This document shows positions 34,663 to 45,189 of a stretch of DNA of 64,000 bases, piece by piece. The stretch is from Branchiostoma floridae (taxonomy: Eukaryota > Chordata > Leptocardii > Amphioxiformes > Branchiostomatidae): positions 15,105,637 through 15,169,636 of the forward strand of contig NC_049996.1 in the NCBI RefSeq assembly GCF_000003815.2. Direction: 5' to 3'. The translations under genes were made by a program, and so were the position numbers. How positions within the stretch are numbered: the first letter of the stretch is position 1; every line of letters starts with the position of its first letter. The notes under the pieces were generated by a model that saw only the letters and a list, made by a program, of their open reading frames with translations, was not told where the DNA came from and searched no databases.

Positions 34663-34869
34663 CTGTAAATGCAGAACCTTTCGCGGTGGTTTGATGTTCG
34701 CGGTTTTTGGGTGGCTGCTTCACCGCGAATTTAAAACCACCGCAAACATTTTTCCATGGCAGTATGAGACTACAGTGCATGGTGCTACCGCGAACTTAAA
34801 ACCACCACGAAAAGTCCTTTTTCCCGATACCGCAAAATTAAATCCCAGCGAACTTAAATGCATTTACAG
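34663..34869 (+). mobile_element. TTCGCGG-family MITE (family A)
   Basis: 207-bp forward copy. Ends CTGTAAATGCAG and TGCATTTACAG between TA pairs. It faces an equal-sized reverse copy 341 bp away. Confidence 0.92.
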
Positions 34870-35099
34870 TACCATTCTATACTGAAAAATTGGCTACGGT
34901 TTATGCAAAGCTTTCGACTAAAATAGATTGTCTTTCTGTGTAATTCAGAGGTATCGATTTTGTTCATCAATGTATTAAGACTTCATGGTAATCCTTCATT
35001 CCTTCTGACAGGACTCCATAAGAAAATATTGAACAGTCACAATAAAATTTTCATTCCTTATCAATTACTGTCAACACTATCATTCATAGACCAGAAGGT

Positions 35100-35560
35100 G
35101 CAAACTTTTGTCTCTTCTTCATGACAAGAGAACAGCATGTCCTGAACATGACATATCGAAACCAGAGATTCCGCTGCAGTATCTTAGAAGATTCTAGGGG
35201 GCCAACACTACTGAAAATGCATTTAAGTTCGCGGGGATTTAATTTTGCGGTTGGGGAAAATAGACTTTTTGCAGTGGTTTTGATGTCGAGCTAGCACCAT
35301 GCACTGTAGTCTCTTATTGTTATGGAAAAATGTTCGCGGTGGTTTTAAATTCGCAGTGGAGCGACCACCGTGAAAACCGCAAACATTAAACCACCGCAAA
35401 AGTTTCTGCATTTACAGTATATACAAGGGGAAGGTTTACTGACATTCCAAATACGAAAACAATCTACCTCCGCCTTCTTGATTTATCATGTTGACACACA
35501 GACATACAGACACACAAACGTGACAAAAACATAACCTTCTTGGCGCAGGTAAAAAGAGAA
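35100..35560 (-). repeat. R1 repeat fragment interrupted by a MITE
   Basis: 35100-35210 ('gaacatgacatatcgaaacc...ctgcagtatctta') and 35418-35560 ('cacacagacatacagacacac...aaaacataaccttcttggc') match consecutive parts of R1 copies at 37700-37915 and 54600-54785. The family A MITE at 35211-35417 sits between them. The repeat ends about 15 bp from the C1 exon donor. Confidence 0.7.
35211..35417 (-). mobile_element. TTCGCGG-family MITE (family A)
   Basis: 207-bp reverse copy, left end CTGAAAATGCA and right end TGCATTTACAG, flanked by TA. It has inserted into an R1 repeat. Confidence 0.9.
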
Positions 35561-35575
35561 TATCAACATCCTCAC

Positions 35576-35690
35576 CTCTACAGGAAAGGCCCTCGTTCCA
35601 GATGACTTGTTTACACAGGCTGCAGCTCTTGGGGCGCTTGTTGAATGTCTTGAGTTTGAAGGTGTGACTCTGAGACTCTATGTCTTGAGG
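35576..35690 (-). CDS. Tensin-like protein, exon with N-terminal half of the C1 domain (partial)
   Basis: Tensins are focal-adhesion adaptors linking integrins to actin; some have an N-terminal C1 zinc finger before the phosphatase-like domain. This 115-bp exon follows a clean acceptor (T-run, then ctacag, AG at 35692-35691) and ends at donor GTGAGG (GT at 35575-35574). It encodes 38 residues plus one base. Seen in order: a short leader, then SHTFKLKTFNKRPKSCSLC, holding the first zinc ligand His and the first Cys-X2-Cys pair, then NEGLSCR with the next Cys. The H-X13-C and C-X10-C spacings agree with tensin C1 domains as I recall them. The reading frame continues upstream into the polypyrimidine tract, so an ATG at 35738 is not a credible start. 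The true start lies in an upstream exon that I could not identify. Another C1 protein is possible but less likely. Confidence 0.82.
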
Positions 35691-35794
35691 CTGTAGAAAA
35701 AAAAAAGACATATTCTTAAGTATAACAACATTTAGCAAATAACAAACTTTAAAACATTCTCATCGAAATGGCACAAGTAGGAACATTGGACCAA

Positions 35795-36170
35795 TACCGT
35801 TATATGTGGAATACATTTTGTGTAAAAAGTCAAAAACGTTTTACACTTTTCTTGCAACGTCAATAGAAATGACAACTTTTACCTTTAAATCCTTTTCAAG
35901 ATCTTTTGGTGTGATAACCAAGAGTGAAGGAAATTTTAACTAATTTTATATACCAACAGTCGAGTATAACAAATACATTGTCACTAAAAAATGGTACAAG
36001 TTGGAATCTATTCGACCGATATTTGCAATACATTATGGCAATGAATTCAAGAGAGTTTTACACTTTTTTGTCAAGACTAGTGAATACAGAATGACATATT
36101 TTACCTTTAAATCCTTAAGATCTTTTGTGCGATTACCAAAAGCGAAGGAAATCTTAACTAATCTTAAGGA
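35795..36170. repeat. Diverged tandem duplication, unit about 190-200 bp
   Basis: Both halves carry 'aatacatt', 'gttttacactttt', 'ttttacctttaaatcctt', 'agatctttt' and 'gaaggaaat.ttaactaat'. Confidence 0.65.
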
Positions 36171-36184
36171 AATGGAAAAGTGAA

Positions 36185-37049
36185 AGTGGTAATGCTAAGG
36201 AGAACGGCGCAGTTAGTCCTTATCCGACCACAGAGGCGTGAGCAATGAGCCATGGAGGGGAAAGTGTGGTATTTAAAAGGGGAAGGGGTCACACCCTGTT
36301 TTCCTGATGCTATTTTTAACAGAAGTGGTCATGGCGTACACCCAACACTCTTTTTCTCCTGTACACAAAGAGGGGAACACCCTTTTCACACACGTTAGAC
36401 GGAGCTATTCCAGCGTGGGTGGGTGCTACGGTTACTGAAGGGAACTGAAACACTGTGTGTACAAAATATTAAGATGGCCTCCTTCCGATCAACTTTCTTT
36501 AGAAACTTTTACACAAGTTAACACAAACTATTTATAAAAACTGGTGGCAACCTTGTTGAAGCAGGGGTCTAGGGGAGTGACACTTTGGACATTGAAGTTG
36601 TAATGACAGTTGCTTCTCAACTCAAGCGGAGAAAAAAATAACATGGTGATATTTTCTTACAGAAATCTAAACTCAATATTTTCAGTTATAAACACTGTAT
36701 TTTTCTAGTATGTGTGATATGATTTTAAAAAATGTGAACCTTATTTTCTATGCACATTAGACTAATTGATGACTAATTCTAGACAGCAGTGTCAGAGGCA
36801 CAACTTGTTTTGTTATAGGACTCCCAGACCTAGAGGAATTCCTTCCTCCCCCGTCTATATTGTTACAAGGCTGACTAACTTGTGCGGGATTAAAACGGGG
36901 AAACCACAAGAGGCAAGGCATCAGACATGACATCATTCAGGGCCATAGGACATTGGAGCGACGTGAGTCAAATCAATATTTACCAAATACCACAGTCTTG
37001 ACATACTAATGTTACACTAGCAGACAGTCTGGCCTACTTGTCTCATTTT
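36185..37049. other. Upstream intron, nothing recognised
   Basis: No repeat family or exon recognised. Confidence 0.4.
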
Positions 37050-37915
37050 CATTAATAGATTTACTTTTATGTTGTAACAGTAACAAAAAGATCATCATTT
37101 GCATGATAAATATGTATTGACATTTTTCTCTTTCTCAGCTACATATGTGACAAGTTTTACAGCCCTATCATGGAATGTAGTGAATTTATAAAATATCCTC
37201 ATTAATTATGCAAATTAGCTGTTGATTTGCATAATTGTTATCTCATTATGTAGGTCTTCACTTACGCTACCTACATACAAAACAACATGATGATCCGTCA
37301 ACATGTTCATATTTTCTCATTAATTATGCAAATGAGGTCATCATTTGCATAATTGATATCTGTCGACATTTCTCTCCTTCCCAGCTACATATGTGACAAG
37401 TTTGAAAGTCCTATCATGGAATGTAGTGGATTTATAAATTTTCCTCATTAATTATGCAAATTAGCTGCTGATTTGCATAATTAGTATACCATTATGTAAG
37501 TCATCACTCATTCTATCTACATACCAAAAATCATGACGATCCGTCAACACGTTGTAGAGTTATTCTCATCCAAAGTTTGAAAGGAAACCGGCGCCTGCAG
37601 TTCCAAAAAAGCCGCTAGGGGGCCCAAACTCACAGCACTTACTCTCTGCCTCGAGGGCTATCTACCACTCAAAAATCATGATCACAGCATGTCCAGAACA
37701 CGAGATATCAAAAATTGAGGTTCTGCTGCAGTACCTTAGCAAGCCGCTAGGGGGCCCATTATCGAACTTGACCTTCGTTTTCCCGACCCCTACCCAATAT
37801 TATCGGGATCCATCCAAGACTTCTTGAGTTATGCTGTTAACAGACAGACACACAGACACACACACAGACTCACAAGCCCAAAACATAACCTTAGCCATTC
37901 TGGCAAAGGTAATTA
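37050..37915 (-). repeat. R1 repeat, long reverse copy
   Basis: Reverse of 18233-19320. It has three 'tcattaattatgcaaat' blocks, two 'gccgctagggggccca' blocks, 'gatccatccaagacttcttgagttatgctg', then an ACACAG microsatellite and 'aacataacctta'. Confidence 0.75.
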
Positions 37916-38478
37916 GCTTGTATCTCCTTCATATATACTACAATATGTCAATGACGGCTCCTATGTTAAAAAAAAAATGCTTGAAACCCCTACCTTATAA
38001 TGGACCAGCCTGAACGGCTTTAGTATTGTTTTCTCCTCAATAAGCTATTAGGACCTGGATAGTTAAGATGTTTTTAACCACTTAAGATGTTTGTAGAAGT
38101 GCACATATGTAAGTTTAATAAACAACAACGCACTTGCGTATGTGGGTTAGTCACTTGGCCTGACAATGCGTTGGTGACATGGCCATGACAAAACAGAATG
38201 GCAAGCTATTAACCAACCATCGCTCGTATAGAACACTCCTACTTTGAGCACCTCCAAAGCAAACAGCTAAGTTCGACAGCGTTTTGTCACCTGAACTAAG
38301 AAAGCAAAACCCTCTTCCTTCTGTCAAAACAGAAGGGGCAATGTTTTTTGTATGTAGGTCTTTGGGTCCTGTACCCTTAAGATAAAAGGCCACCTTCACA
38401 GACTTCTAGCAACAAAATACTCCCAGTTTCCAGACATGAGAAAACCCTAGCCCATGTAGAAAATTACGAATCAGCGCT

Positions 38479-38500
38479 ATCCCCCCCCCCCCCCCCCCCA
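38479..38500 (+). repeat. Poly-C tract
   Basis: A run of about 21 C in an otherwise AT-rich region; its length may be unreliable in assemblies. Confidence 0.9.
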
Positions 38501-38551
38501 CCAAGAAATAAAAACCTGGCTACCTGTAAGTCTGCAAAGGAAGCTTAACTA

Positions 38552-38759
38552 CTGTAAATGCATTTCAGTTCGCGGGGATTTGATTTCGCGGTAGTAGGAA
38601 AAGGGACTTTTCGCGGTGGATTTAAGTTCGCGGTAACACCATAGACTGCAGTCTAATACCATAATAGAAAAATGTTCGCGGTGGTTTTAAGTTCGCGGTG
38701 AAGTGGTCACCACGAAAACAGCGAACATTAATCCACCGCGAACATTTCTGCATTTACAG
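38552..38759 (-). mobile_element. TTCGCGG-family MITE (family A)
   Basis: 208-bp reverse copy, ends CTGTAAATGCA and TGCATTTACAG between TA pairs, little diverged. Confidence 0.93.
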
Positions 38760-38761
38760 TA

Positions 38762-39220
38762 TATTTAACAGCCAACGTCGTTGAATGGTGACATTTCATA
38801 TCTCCCACTCCAGACCAAATTTTAATTCTGTTAGCATTTAAACAATATCAACATAAGCTTAAGTAGCATGATATTTATTGATAGTCATTACAAAAGCAAA
38901 GCAACTTTCACTAGACAGTCAAAAAGACATAATACCTTAACACTTTCACTCTCAGCATGTCTAGTCTACCTGTATGGTACTTCAGTCACCTTAATCAGAT
39001 AAGCGACATTTCTATTGTTACCATAATGTAGTTAACACCTGTACAGGAAACCAGTCTAAGTGCGGTTTTTCGTGTGGCATTTACCTACATACCTACATGT
39101 AATTATTGGTTACGCAAGTCAAGTCTTTAATGTACATACAGGTCAATGTTTATAGCTTACCACCACAAGAAGTAAAACTAAAAGGTACATGTAAGGTTGA
39201 GGTAGTCTCATAGCCATTTT
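38762..39220. other. Nothing recognised
   Basis: AT-rich intronic or flanking sequence. Confidence 0.4.
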
Positions 39221-39324
39221 GAGGCTGTAGGTAGTGGGCTATTATTATCAAGTTACAGTTTAGAGTTAGCTTTTAGACTAGAGTAGACAAGAATTTGCAA
39301 TAAACTAAACTATTATTCACTGTG

Positions 39325-39560
39325 TCTAGGGCACGATATTGGAAGATGGAGCCCATCCCTCTCTTTCTACCACCTTTTAGTTTTACCTCCCCAACCGAAG
39401 TCAGGTACCCAATTTTACACCTTGGTAGAGTGAGAAAAATTGTGAAATGTTAAGTGACTTTCCCAAGGGAAAAACATTGATGGCATGTAAAAGGATTAAA
39501 ACCCAGCACCTCTAGGTTTTGGGGACCAATACCCTAACCATTACACTAACACATGTACAA
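39325..39560 (-). repeat. tRNA-derived SINE, copy in duplication unit 1
   Basis: The minus-strand head is 'tagtgtaatggttagggtat' (A-box-like), then GGGTTTTAATCC (diverged B box). The body runs to 'gccctagacacagtg'. Confidence 0.7.
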
Positions 39561-39752
39561 TGCCACAAGAAATACATTTCAACAAAAATTATAGATTACA
39601 AGGACTAGCAGCATTAGGAGAAAAATCAGTAACTAGGTAGTGGGCTATTATTATAATTTAAGTTACAGTTTAGAGTTAGCTTTTAGACTAGAGTAGACAT
39701 GTTAGATGCATTTAGCCCTTGGGCCAAGAATTTGCAATAAACCTAACTATTA

Positions 39753-39943
39753 CTGTAAATGCAGAAATGTTCGCGGTTTTCGCGATGACCACTTCACCGC
39801 AAACTTAAAACCACCGTGAACATTTTTCTATTGTGTATTAGACTGCAGTCTATGGTATTACCGCGAAATTAAAACCACCGCAAAAAGTCATTTTTTCCCG
39901 CTACCGCGAAATAAAATCCCCACGAACTTAAATGCATTTACAG
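39753..39943 (+). mobile_element. TTCGCGG-family MITE (family A) with exact empty-site control
   Basis: 191 bp between TA 39751-39752 and TA 39944-39945. The paralogous uninterrupted site is at 39311-39320 ('tattattcac'). Removing the element plus one TA restores that text exactly. Confidence 0.96.
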
Positions 39944-39945
39944 TA

Positions 39946-40190
39946 TTCACTGTGTCTAGGGCACGATAGTGGAAGGCGGAGCCCATCCCTCTCTTTCTAC
40001 CACCTTTTACCTCCCAACTGAAGTCAGGTACCCATTTTTTACACCTTGGTGGAGTGAGGTAAATTGTGTAAAAAGCTTTTCCCAAGGGAAAAACATCGGT
40101 GGCATGTCAGAGGATTCAAACGCAGCACCTCTGGGTTTTGGGACCAATATCCTAACCATTACGCTAATACAACGTCGCAAGAAATATATC
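39946..40190 (-). repeat. tRNA-derived SINE, copy in duplication unit 2
   Basis: Same element as in unit 1 with about 10-15 percent differences by eye. The head is 'tagcgtaatggttaggata' on the minus strand. Confidence 0.7.
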
Positions 40191-40303
40191 TCGACAAAAT
40201 TTAAAAATCACAAGGACTAGCAGCATTGGGAGTAAAATCGGTACCTAAAATTCAAATACCTAAAGACAGTCTCTTGTAAAGCATAAGAAAGCCGAAATCC
40301 TAC

Positions 40304-40615
40304 CTTGTTTTTTCAAGTTCAATGTTGTCAAACCAAAAAGACTATCCCGCCAATACAATCCAAGACAAGGGTGTTACTGGCTATGGGCGACCCTGCCCAG
40401 CCATGTGTCAATAATGTGGGTGCCTGTGAACCATTTAGACTGGAGTTAGCAGGAATAGCATGTAATAGCAGGAAATGTCTTTGTTTCCTTGGTAACATCC
40501 ATAGAAAGAGCAACCATCATGTCCGGATCCTGGTTTCTCATTGGTCAATAGAACGAGCATCAACCAGAAACGATCACCATTCCGGATATTTTTGTGGCAT
40601 TTCGATTGGCTGCAC
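40304..40615 (-). promoter_or_regulatory. Candidate promoter and non-coding first exon
   Basis: On the minus strand two CCAAT boxes (complements ATTGG at 40605-40609 and 40530-40534) lie about 75 bp apart in non-repetitive DNA. Downstream the sequence reaches a donor 'aaaacaag|gtagga' (GT at 40303-40302). This could be a 5' exon spliced to the C1 exon at 35690. No TATA box or initiator is evident. Open frames here (128 codons plus strand) look incidental. This is inference only. Confidence 0.25.
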
Positions 40616-40694
40616 GGAACATTGCCCGCAAAATTGCCACATAAAGTTGGTGATACTCCACAGACCATTTCACAGCAATGTTATTGTGTAGAGG

Positions 40695-41487
40695 CTCTTA
40701 TACTGGTGATTTGGGGATCTTTATTGCACCAATTTAGATTCATAGAGTATACAGTATAACAAGAACCACAAATAACGGTATCCCAATGGGAAAATCACTG
40801 TCAGAAGATGTAAAATGGTAAGACATTGTATCTTCTATCAGCCTTGTCGATCGAACGTGCCAAATGAGATATCCACACTGACTATAGATTCAAAACACTA
40901 GCAATATGGAAACATCTTGGTTTCATTACGTTATTTCAAGAAACAAAGGAACATGTAACAATTAATTGTGTTAATTGATATTGGGTAATGACAAAATTTG
41001 GCTACGTGCATTACAATGTTTTTTTAAAGACATTTTGAATAGCTCTCTAATGGAACACAGTATGTTTTACTTTCATCCCCATTACCTAGGCCAACAACAC
41101 AGACAACCAATTTAAAATGCTTCAAAAACATCCACAGAGAATGATGATAATAACAATAATAATCATAATATCAATAACAATAATAAAGAATGAATTTATT
41201 GCTCTTGGTGGCAAAAGTGCAGAAGTTGGACCACCAAATAAATCTGTTTGTACATTTATCACATTTTGAGTTTGACAGATTGACCAAAGAGGCTCGGAGG
41301 GCATCACTCCATCCTCATGTTGGGTATATCTACTCTCCAAACATAAAAAAACATCAACAGTCGGAGCCTAACCTCTGCTTATAGAGGATGGAGGCTTCAC
41401 AGTCACAGGAGATAATATCATCCTTACAGCACAACATCGTGAAATTGCAAACCAGGAAACATAATCCCATTTTTTTTAAAAGCATTG
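40695..41487. other. Nothing recognised
   Basis: Contains an AAT/ATC-type low-complexity patch at 41141-41190; otherwise unremarkable. Confidence 0.4.
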
Positions 41488-41890
41488 CCTACCTTTTCAC
41501 TCTTTACAGCAATATTTCCTGCACTATATCAAGTTCTTCATAAACTTGTACAAAGCCTATACAGAATGCTCCCCCAGCTAATCCTTCTGTTTGTAGCCAT
41601 AAAAGACAGGTGGAGAGTAGTGTATATCATCCGAAGAGCACAATATCGGGGTAGGGCAAGGTAGGGACCAGACGTAAAACAGACACAAATTTTGATATTG
41701 CCTACCTTTTCATTCCATTCTTTGCAGCAACATTTTCTACACTATATCAGTGACTGACACTATATCAATTTCTTCATAAACCTGTACAAAGCCTACTAGT
41801 ATATAAAATGCTCCCCTTCCTAATCCCTAGTATATAAAATGCTCCCCTTCCTAATCCTTCTGTTTGTAGCCATGAATGACAGGTGCTTGC
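41488..41890. repeat. Tandem duplication with a nested 31-bp repeat
   Basis: Units at 41488-41615 and 41696-41886 share 'tgcctaccttttca', 'cactatatca', 'cttcataaac.tgtacaaagcct' and 'ccttctgtttgtagccat'. In the second unit 'ctagtatataaaatgctcccc' is itself doubled (41794-41856). Confidence 0.8.
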
Positions 41891-42989
41891 ACAACTGCCA
41901 CCATCCATTGTTATGCCATTAGCACCCAATTGTGAATCCCCCCAGTTTTGCCACCTATTGTTTTCACAGATCATGTCTGCCCCTCCCCCCCAGTTGTTAC
42001 CAGATGTGGCCATGTGTCGGGGGGATTAGAGATTTCATGCCTCATCTAGATTAGCTACTTGTATAGCATGTGTGAAGTGGGCTTCCTCCCTGGGAGTCCA
42101 TGCCAACCTCACTATAACTGTAGATTTCACTACAGTCATAATGACATTGACAATGATCTTTATTGCATATTCTTGCCCAACATGGGCTAAATGCATTGTG
42201 TTGTATAGCTAAAGTATGGGTATAAAGTGATTACTTTTCATATCATCTACAGAGTCTACAGAAATACAAAAATTGGTAGAAACATAACAGATTGTTAGAG
42301 AAGATATTGACACATTTTTATATTGAAATTCTACAGATCTATGTATGTCAGCTGCTTCCTCTAGCCTCAACCAGGCCTTCCTATGGAGTGCCTTTCATCA
42401 AACTGACTTTCCATTGACAAGCTGCGCAGTTCCTCTGGTAGCAAAACTCCTCTGGGAACCTGACTATAACTTTAGATTTCACTACAGTCAAAATGCAATA
42501 ATTTGTAATTTTGGCAGCTATAATAACTCACACACAGAGATATGTATAATCTGCCACTGTGTTACATGTGTAAAATACCACTAATTGAAATAAATTTACA
42601 GGGCTCCAAGCAGATGAGTTGAGACTGACTGTTTTTTTTTTTTTTTTTTATTTTCTGTTTTGTCCCGTTTTCTTCATAGATGATGAACAAATTAGCAAGA
42701 CAATCTCCTAGAATCAGTAGACTACATTACTGTGGCTCTAGCTCTACATCCTCCAGGTTGCACCAAGAGTAACACGGCTTTTGAGCACCAAAAATAGGAG
42801 AAAATCTGGCTAACAAAAAGACCTGTTTGATCAACTGCGGATGCAAGTAAACACTTGAAAGGTATTATAACACAGAGCCATGTACCGACACCCTTGTTGT
42901 GTCAAGCCAGATGTGAGACAACAAAAAAACAAGGCTCTTGACCCCAATGGCAGAAATGACCTTGCTTCCAGGTGTGAATAAAATGTGTT
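41891..42989. other. Nothing firmly recognised
   Basis: 'actataact.tagatttcactacagtca' occurs at 42112 and 42462, a weak dispersed duplication. A T run of about 19 lies at 42631-42649. Confidence 0.4.
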
Positions 42990-43225
42990 GAATAAGCCAA
43001 AGAATTAGAAACAAGATATCAACACCAGAAGTTCTGATGCCATACTAAGCGATTCTGATGCCATAACAAGTTGATAGGGGCCCAAAATGTAATTATTTCG
43101 AGGTCTCATTATAATGTTTAAGACCCACAGTCATCCCATTTATCAAATGAATCCTCTCAGAAACCCATACAGACACATACAAACATAGATCTACATCCAA
43201 AAACATAACCTTCTTTGTGAAGATA
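42990..43225 (-). repeat. R1 repeat fragment, strongly diverged
   Basis: 'atcaacaccagaagttctgatgcc', 'gggcccaaaat' and 'cagacacatacaaaca...aaaacataaccttctttg' match the same order in other R1 copies. Confidence 0.5.
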
Positions 43226-43574
43226 ATGAGAATATGGAAAAACATTTACAAGATACCATGTGAATTATGCGAAAGAAAAAAGGTGGTACTGTAAAATATG
43301 CCAAAGAAATAGAAATCAGAAGTAGATAAAAATTGTACATAAGTTAGCAGTGTCTCTGTGCTGCTTCACTGCTTGAATAAAATAAGGTGGATCCAGAAGG
43401 CAGAGGTTTGAATCCCCATTCAGGCATGATACGAATTGTTGCATCAGCGATCATATCATCCTCCGAATCCCTCACTCCTGTGTATGTTAGAGCATCTGCC
43501 ATCAAACCAAACATACTCATCGAAAAGAGTAGAGATGACTTGGTGTGCTTGGCCAAATTGGGTACATTTCAAAC

Positions 43575-44090
43575 TCATACTTTCTCTGATAAAATTCTCT
43601 CTGAAACTCGATAAACAATGTTGCATCATACCCAAACAGGATAGCTAAATGGTATAAATACATAACATCCCTTGGGGCGAACACACTTTTCATCACATAC
43701 ACAAAAATCAATAAACCAGCATTGTGTCAGATATCCCTGAGATTGTGAGGTTGCTGCTAAAATTTCTCTGAGAAATTCTGTCTGACACTCGATGACCAAT
43801 GTTGCATCATATCCAAACAGGACAGTTGAAATGGTATAAATACATAACATCCCTTGGGGCGAAACAACTACACAAAAATCAATAAACCAGCATTGTGTCA
43901 GATATCCCTGAGATTGTGGGGTTGCTGCTAAAATTTCTCTGAGAAATTCTCTTACTCAATGACCAATGTTGCATCATATTCAAACAGGACAGTTAAAAAT
44001 GGTATAAATACATAACATCCCTTGGGGGAAAACACATTCTTTACTACACAAAAATCAATAAACCGACATTGCGTCAGATATCCCCTTTGC
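43575..44090. repeat. Three-copy tandem repeat, unit about 170-180 bp
   Basis: 'caatgttgcatcata' occurs at 43616, 43797 and 43964, followed each time by 'aaacagga', 'tggtataaatacataacatc', 'ccttgggg' and 'acacaaaaatcaataaacc'. Units are close in sequence. Confidence 0.92.
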
Positions 44091-44094
44091 TTCA

Positions 44095-45185
44095 TCACCA
44101 GAGTAGAAAATAGCAGTGGACAACTTGTTCCACACAGATACAGATTGGTGTGTTTAATGAGGTTGTGGGGAGACTTATGGATCTGTCTGTGTCGGTGCTG
44201 GCGCCAACATGCGACAGTCCTGCTTAATTAGTTTTATGTAGTCAGGAATTATCCTCTTGGCGTGGCATGGAAACAGTTCTAGTTGGCAGGTACAGTTTCT
44301 CAATATGAAAAAGCGGTCAAAACTTTACATTTTTTCTTTAGTTTAAAGCTAGAAGTGGCCAAGCACGTTGAGTAACCACTTCTCTATGGTGTGTTGAGTT
44401 CTTTTACATGTTGAAGTATGGTACCCCCATGGCCATATGCAGGGCCACCAGTTATAGTTATACTTCTCCTTCCAAACATATCCTTATGCCGCTCACACCA
44501 TGCCCAAGCAGGCATTTCTGAAAAGTCATTGCATGCAATGCATTGCAAAGACTGAAACTCCAATTCTTGGAAGTATATGCATGTAGAGATATCCATAATA
44601 TAACACTTACTCACATGCTACATTAAATTATTTAATCACTAAACTTGATTTTGGCCAACTTATATCTGTTCAGGCAGTGCCTTGACCTCACTTAGACCAC
44701 CAAAGTGGCAAAATGTTCTTGAGGAAAGAAAGCTGTCTCTGGCGGATAGCGGACACCGGAGGGGGTCCCTCGAACTGTGGAAGACTGTGGTATTATTAGA
44801 TGCCCCTTCAAATGCCAAAGGTTGCCTAATTACAAAGTGACATGCAGCAGAGTTTAAAGATCACAAAGACAATGCAAGTTACAGAATTTCGTAAATTTTT
44901 CGTGGTAGTTTTATGTTTTCCCAGTGAACTTCACACTGCTGACATTTGGTATATGTTACTACTTGAATAAGTTTGCTGGACTAACTCTTACTATGTCTTA
45001 AAAGCTACATATACTACTATCATTACACCTAGAAATGTGCCTTCAAGAAATTTTCTTAATGGGTTCGTTCAATGCAAAGCCATTTGACCACTTTTAGGCA
45101 ACATGTACCATATGCTTTATGTACAATGTATGGTGGAAACTAGTATTATGTTACCCGGTATAGGATTGATTGAACATTGGTGTTG
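44095..45185. other. Nothing recognised
   Basis: No repeat family or exon recognised. Confidence 0.4.
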
Positions 45186-45189
45186 AAGG

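Larger units (their letters stand above)
8316..35690 (-). other. Span of the tensin-like gene that encodes the C1 domain (three exons, two large introns)
   Basis: Three minus-strand exons join in frame into one C1 zinc finger. The exon junctions are phase 1 (35576 to 23681) and phase 0 (23644 to 8354). Introns are about 11.9 kb and 15.3 kb and are filled with the repeats listed separately. After joining, the finger reads H-X13-C-X2-C-X10-C-X2-C-X4-H-X2-C-X7-C, with the short X10 spacing that I associate with tensins rather than with PKC-type C1 domains. This is the only part of the window where separate exons confirm each other. The gene must extend on both sides: the PTEN-like phosphatase, C2, SH2 and PTB parts expected of tensins are not visible here. 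Confidence 0.8.
39225..40245. repeat. Tandem segmental duplication containing a SINE in each unit
   Basis: Unit 1 starts 'gtagtgggctattattat' (39229) and unit 2 repeats it (39637). Both continue 'aagttacagtttagagttagc', 'aagaatttgcaataaac', then the SINE body, and end 'cacaaggactagcagcatt(a/g)ggag'. Unit 2 has gained a MITE and a short extra segment ('atgttagatgcatttagccc'). Confidence 0.9.

Noticed and set aside
35691-35738. ATG at 35738 as start of the C1 protein
   Set aside because: The frame between it and the exon is a polypyrimidine tract ending in ctacag, clearly an intron 3' end.
40305-40691. 128-codon plus-strand frame
   Set aside because: The opposite strand is equally open, there is no recognisable motif, and the region is better read as a possible promoter.
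43575-44090. CRISPR-like array
   Set aside because: Whole 170-180 bp units are repeated without short repeats and unique spacers, and the sequence is clearly metazoan.
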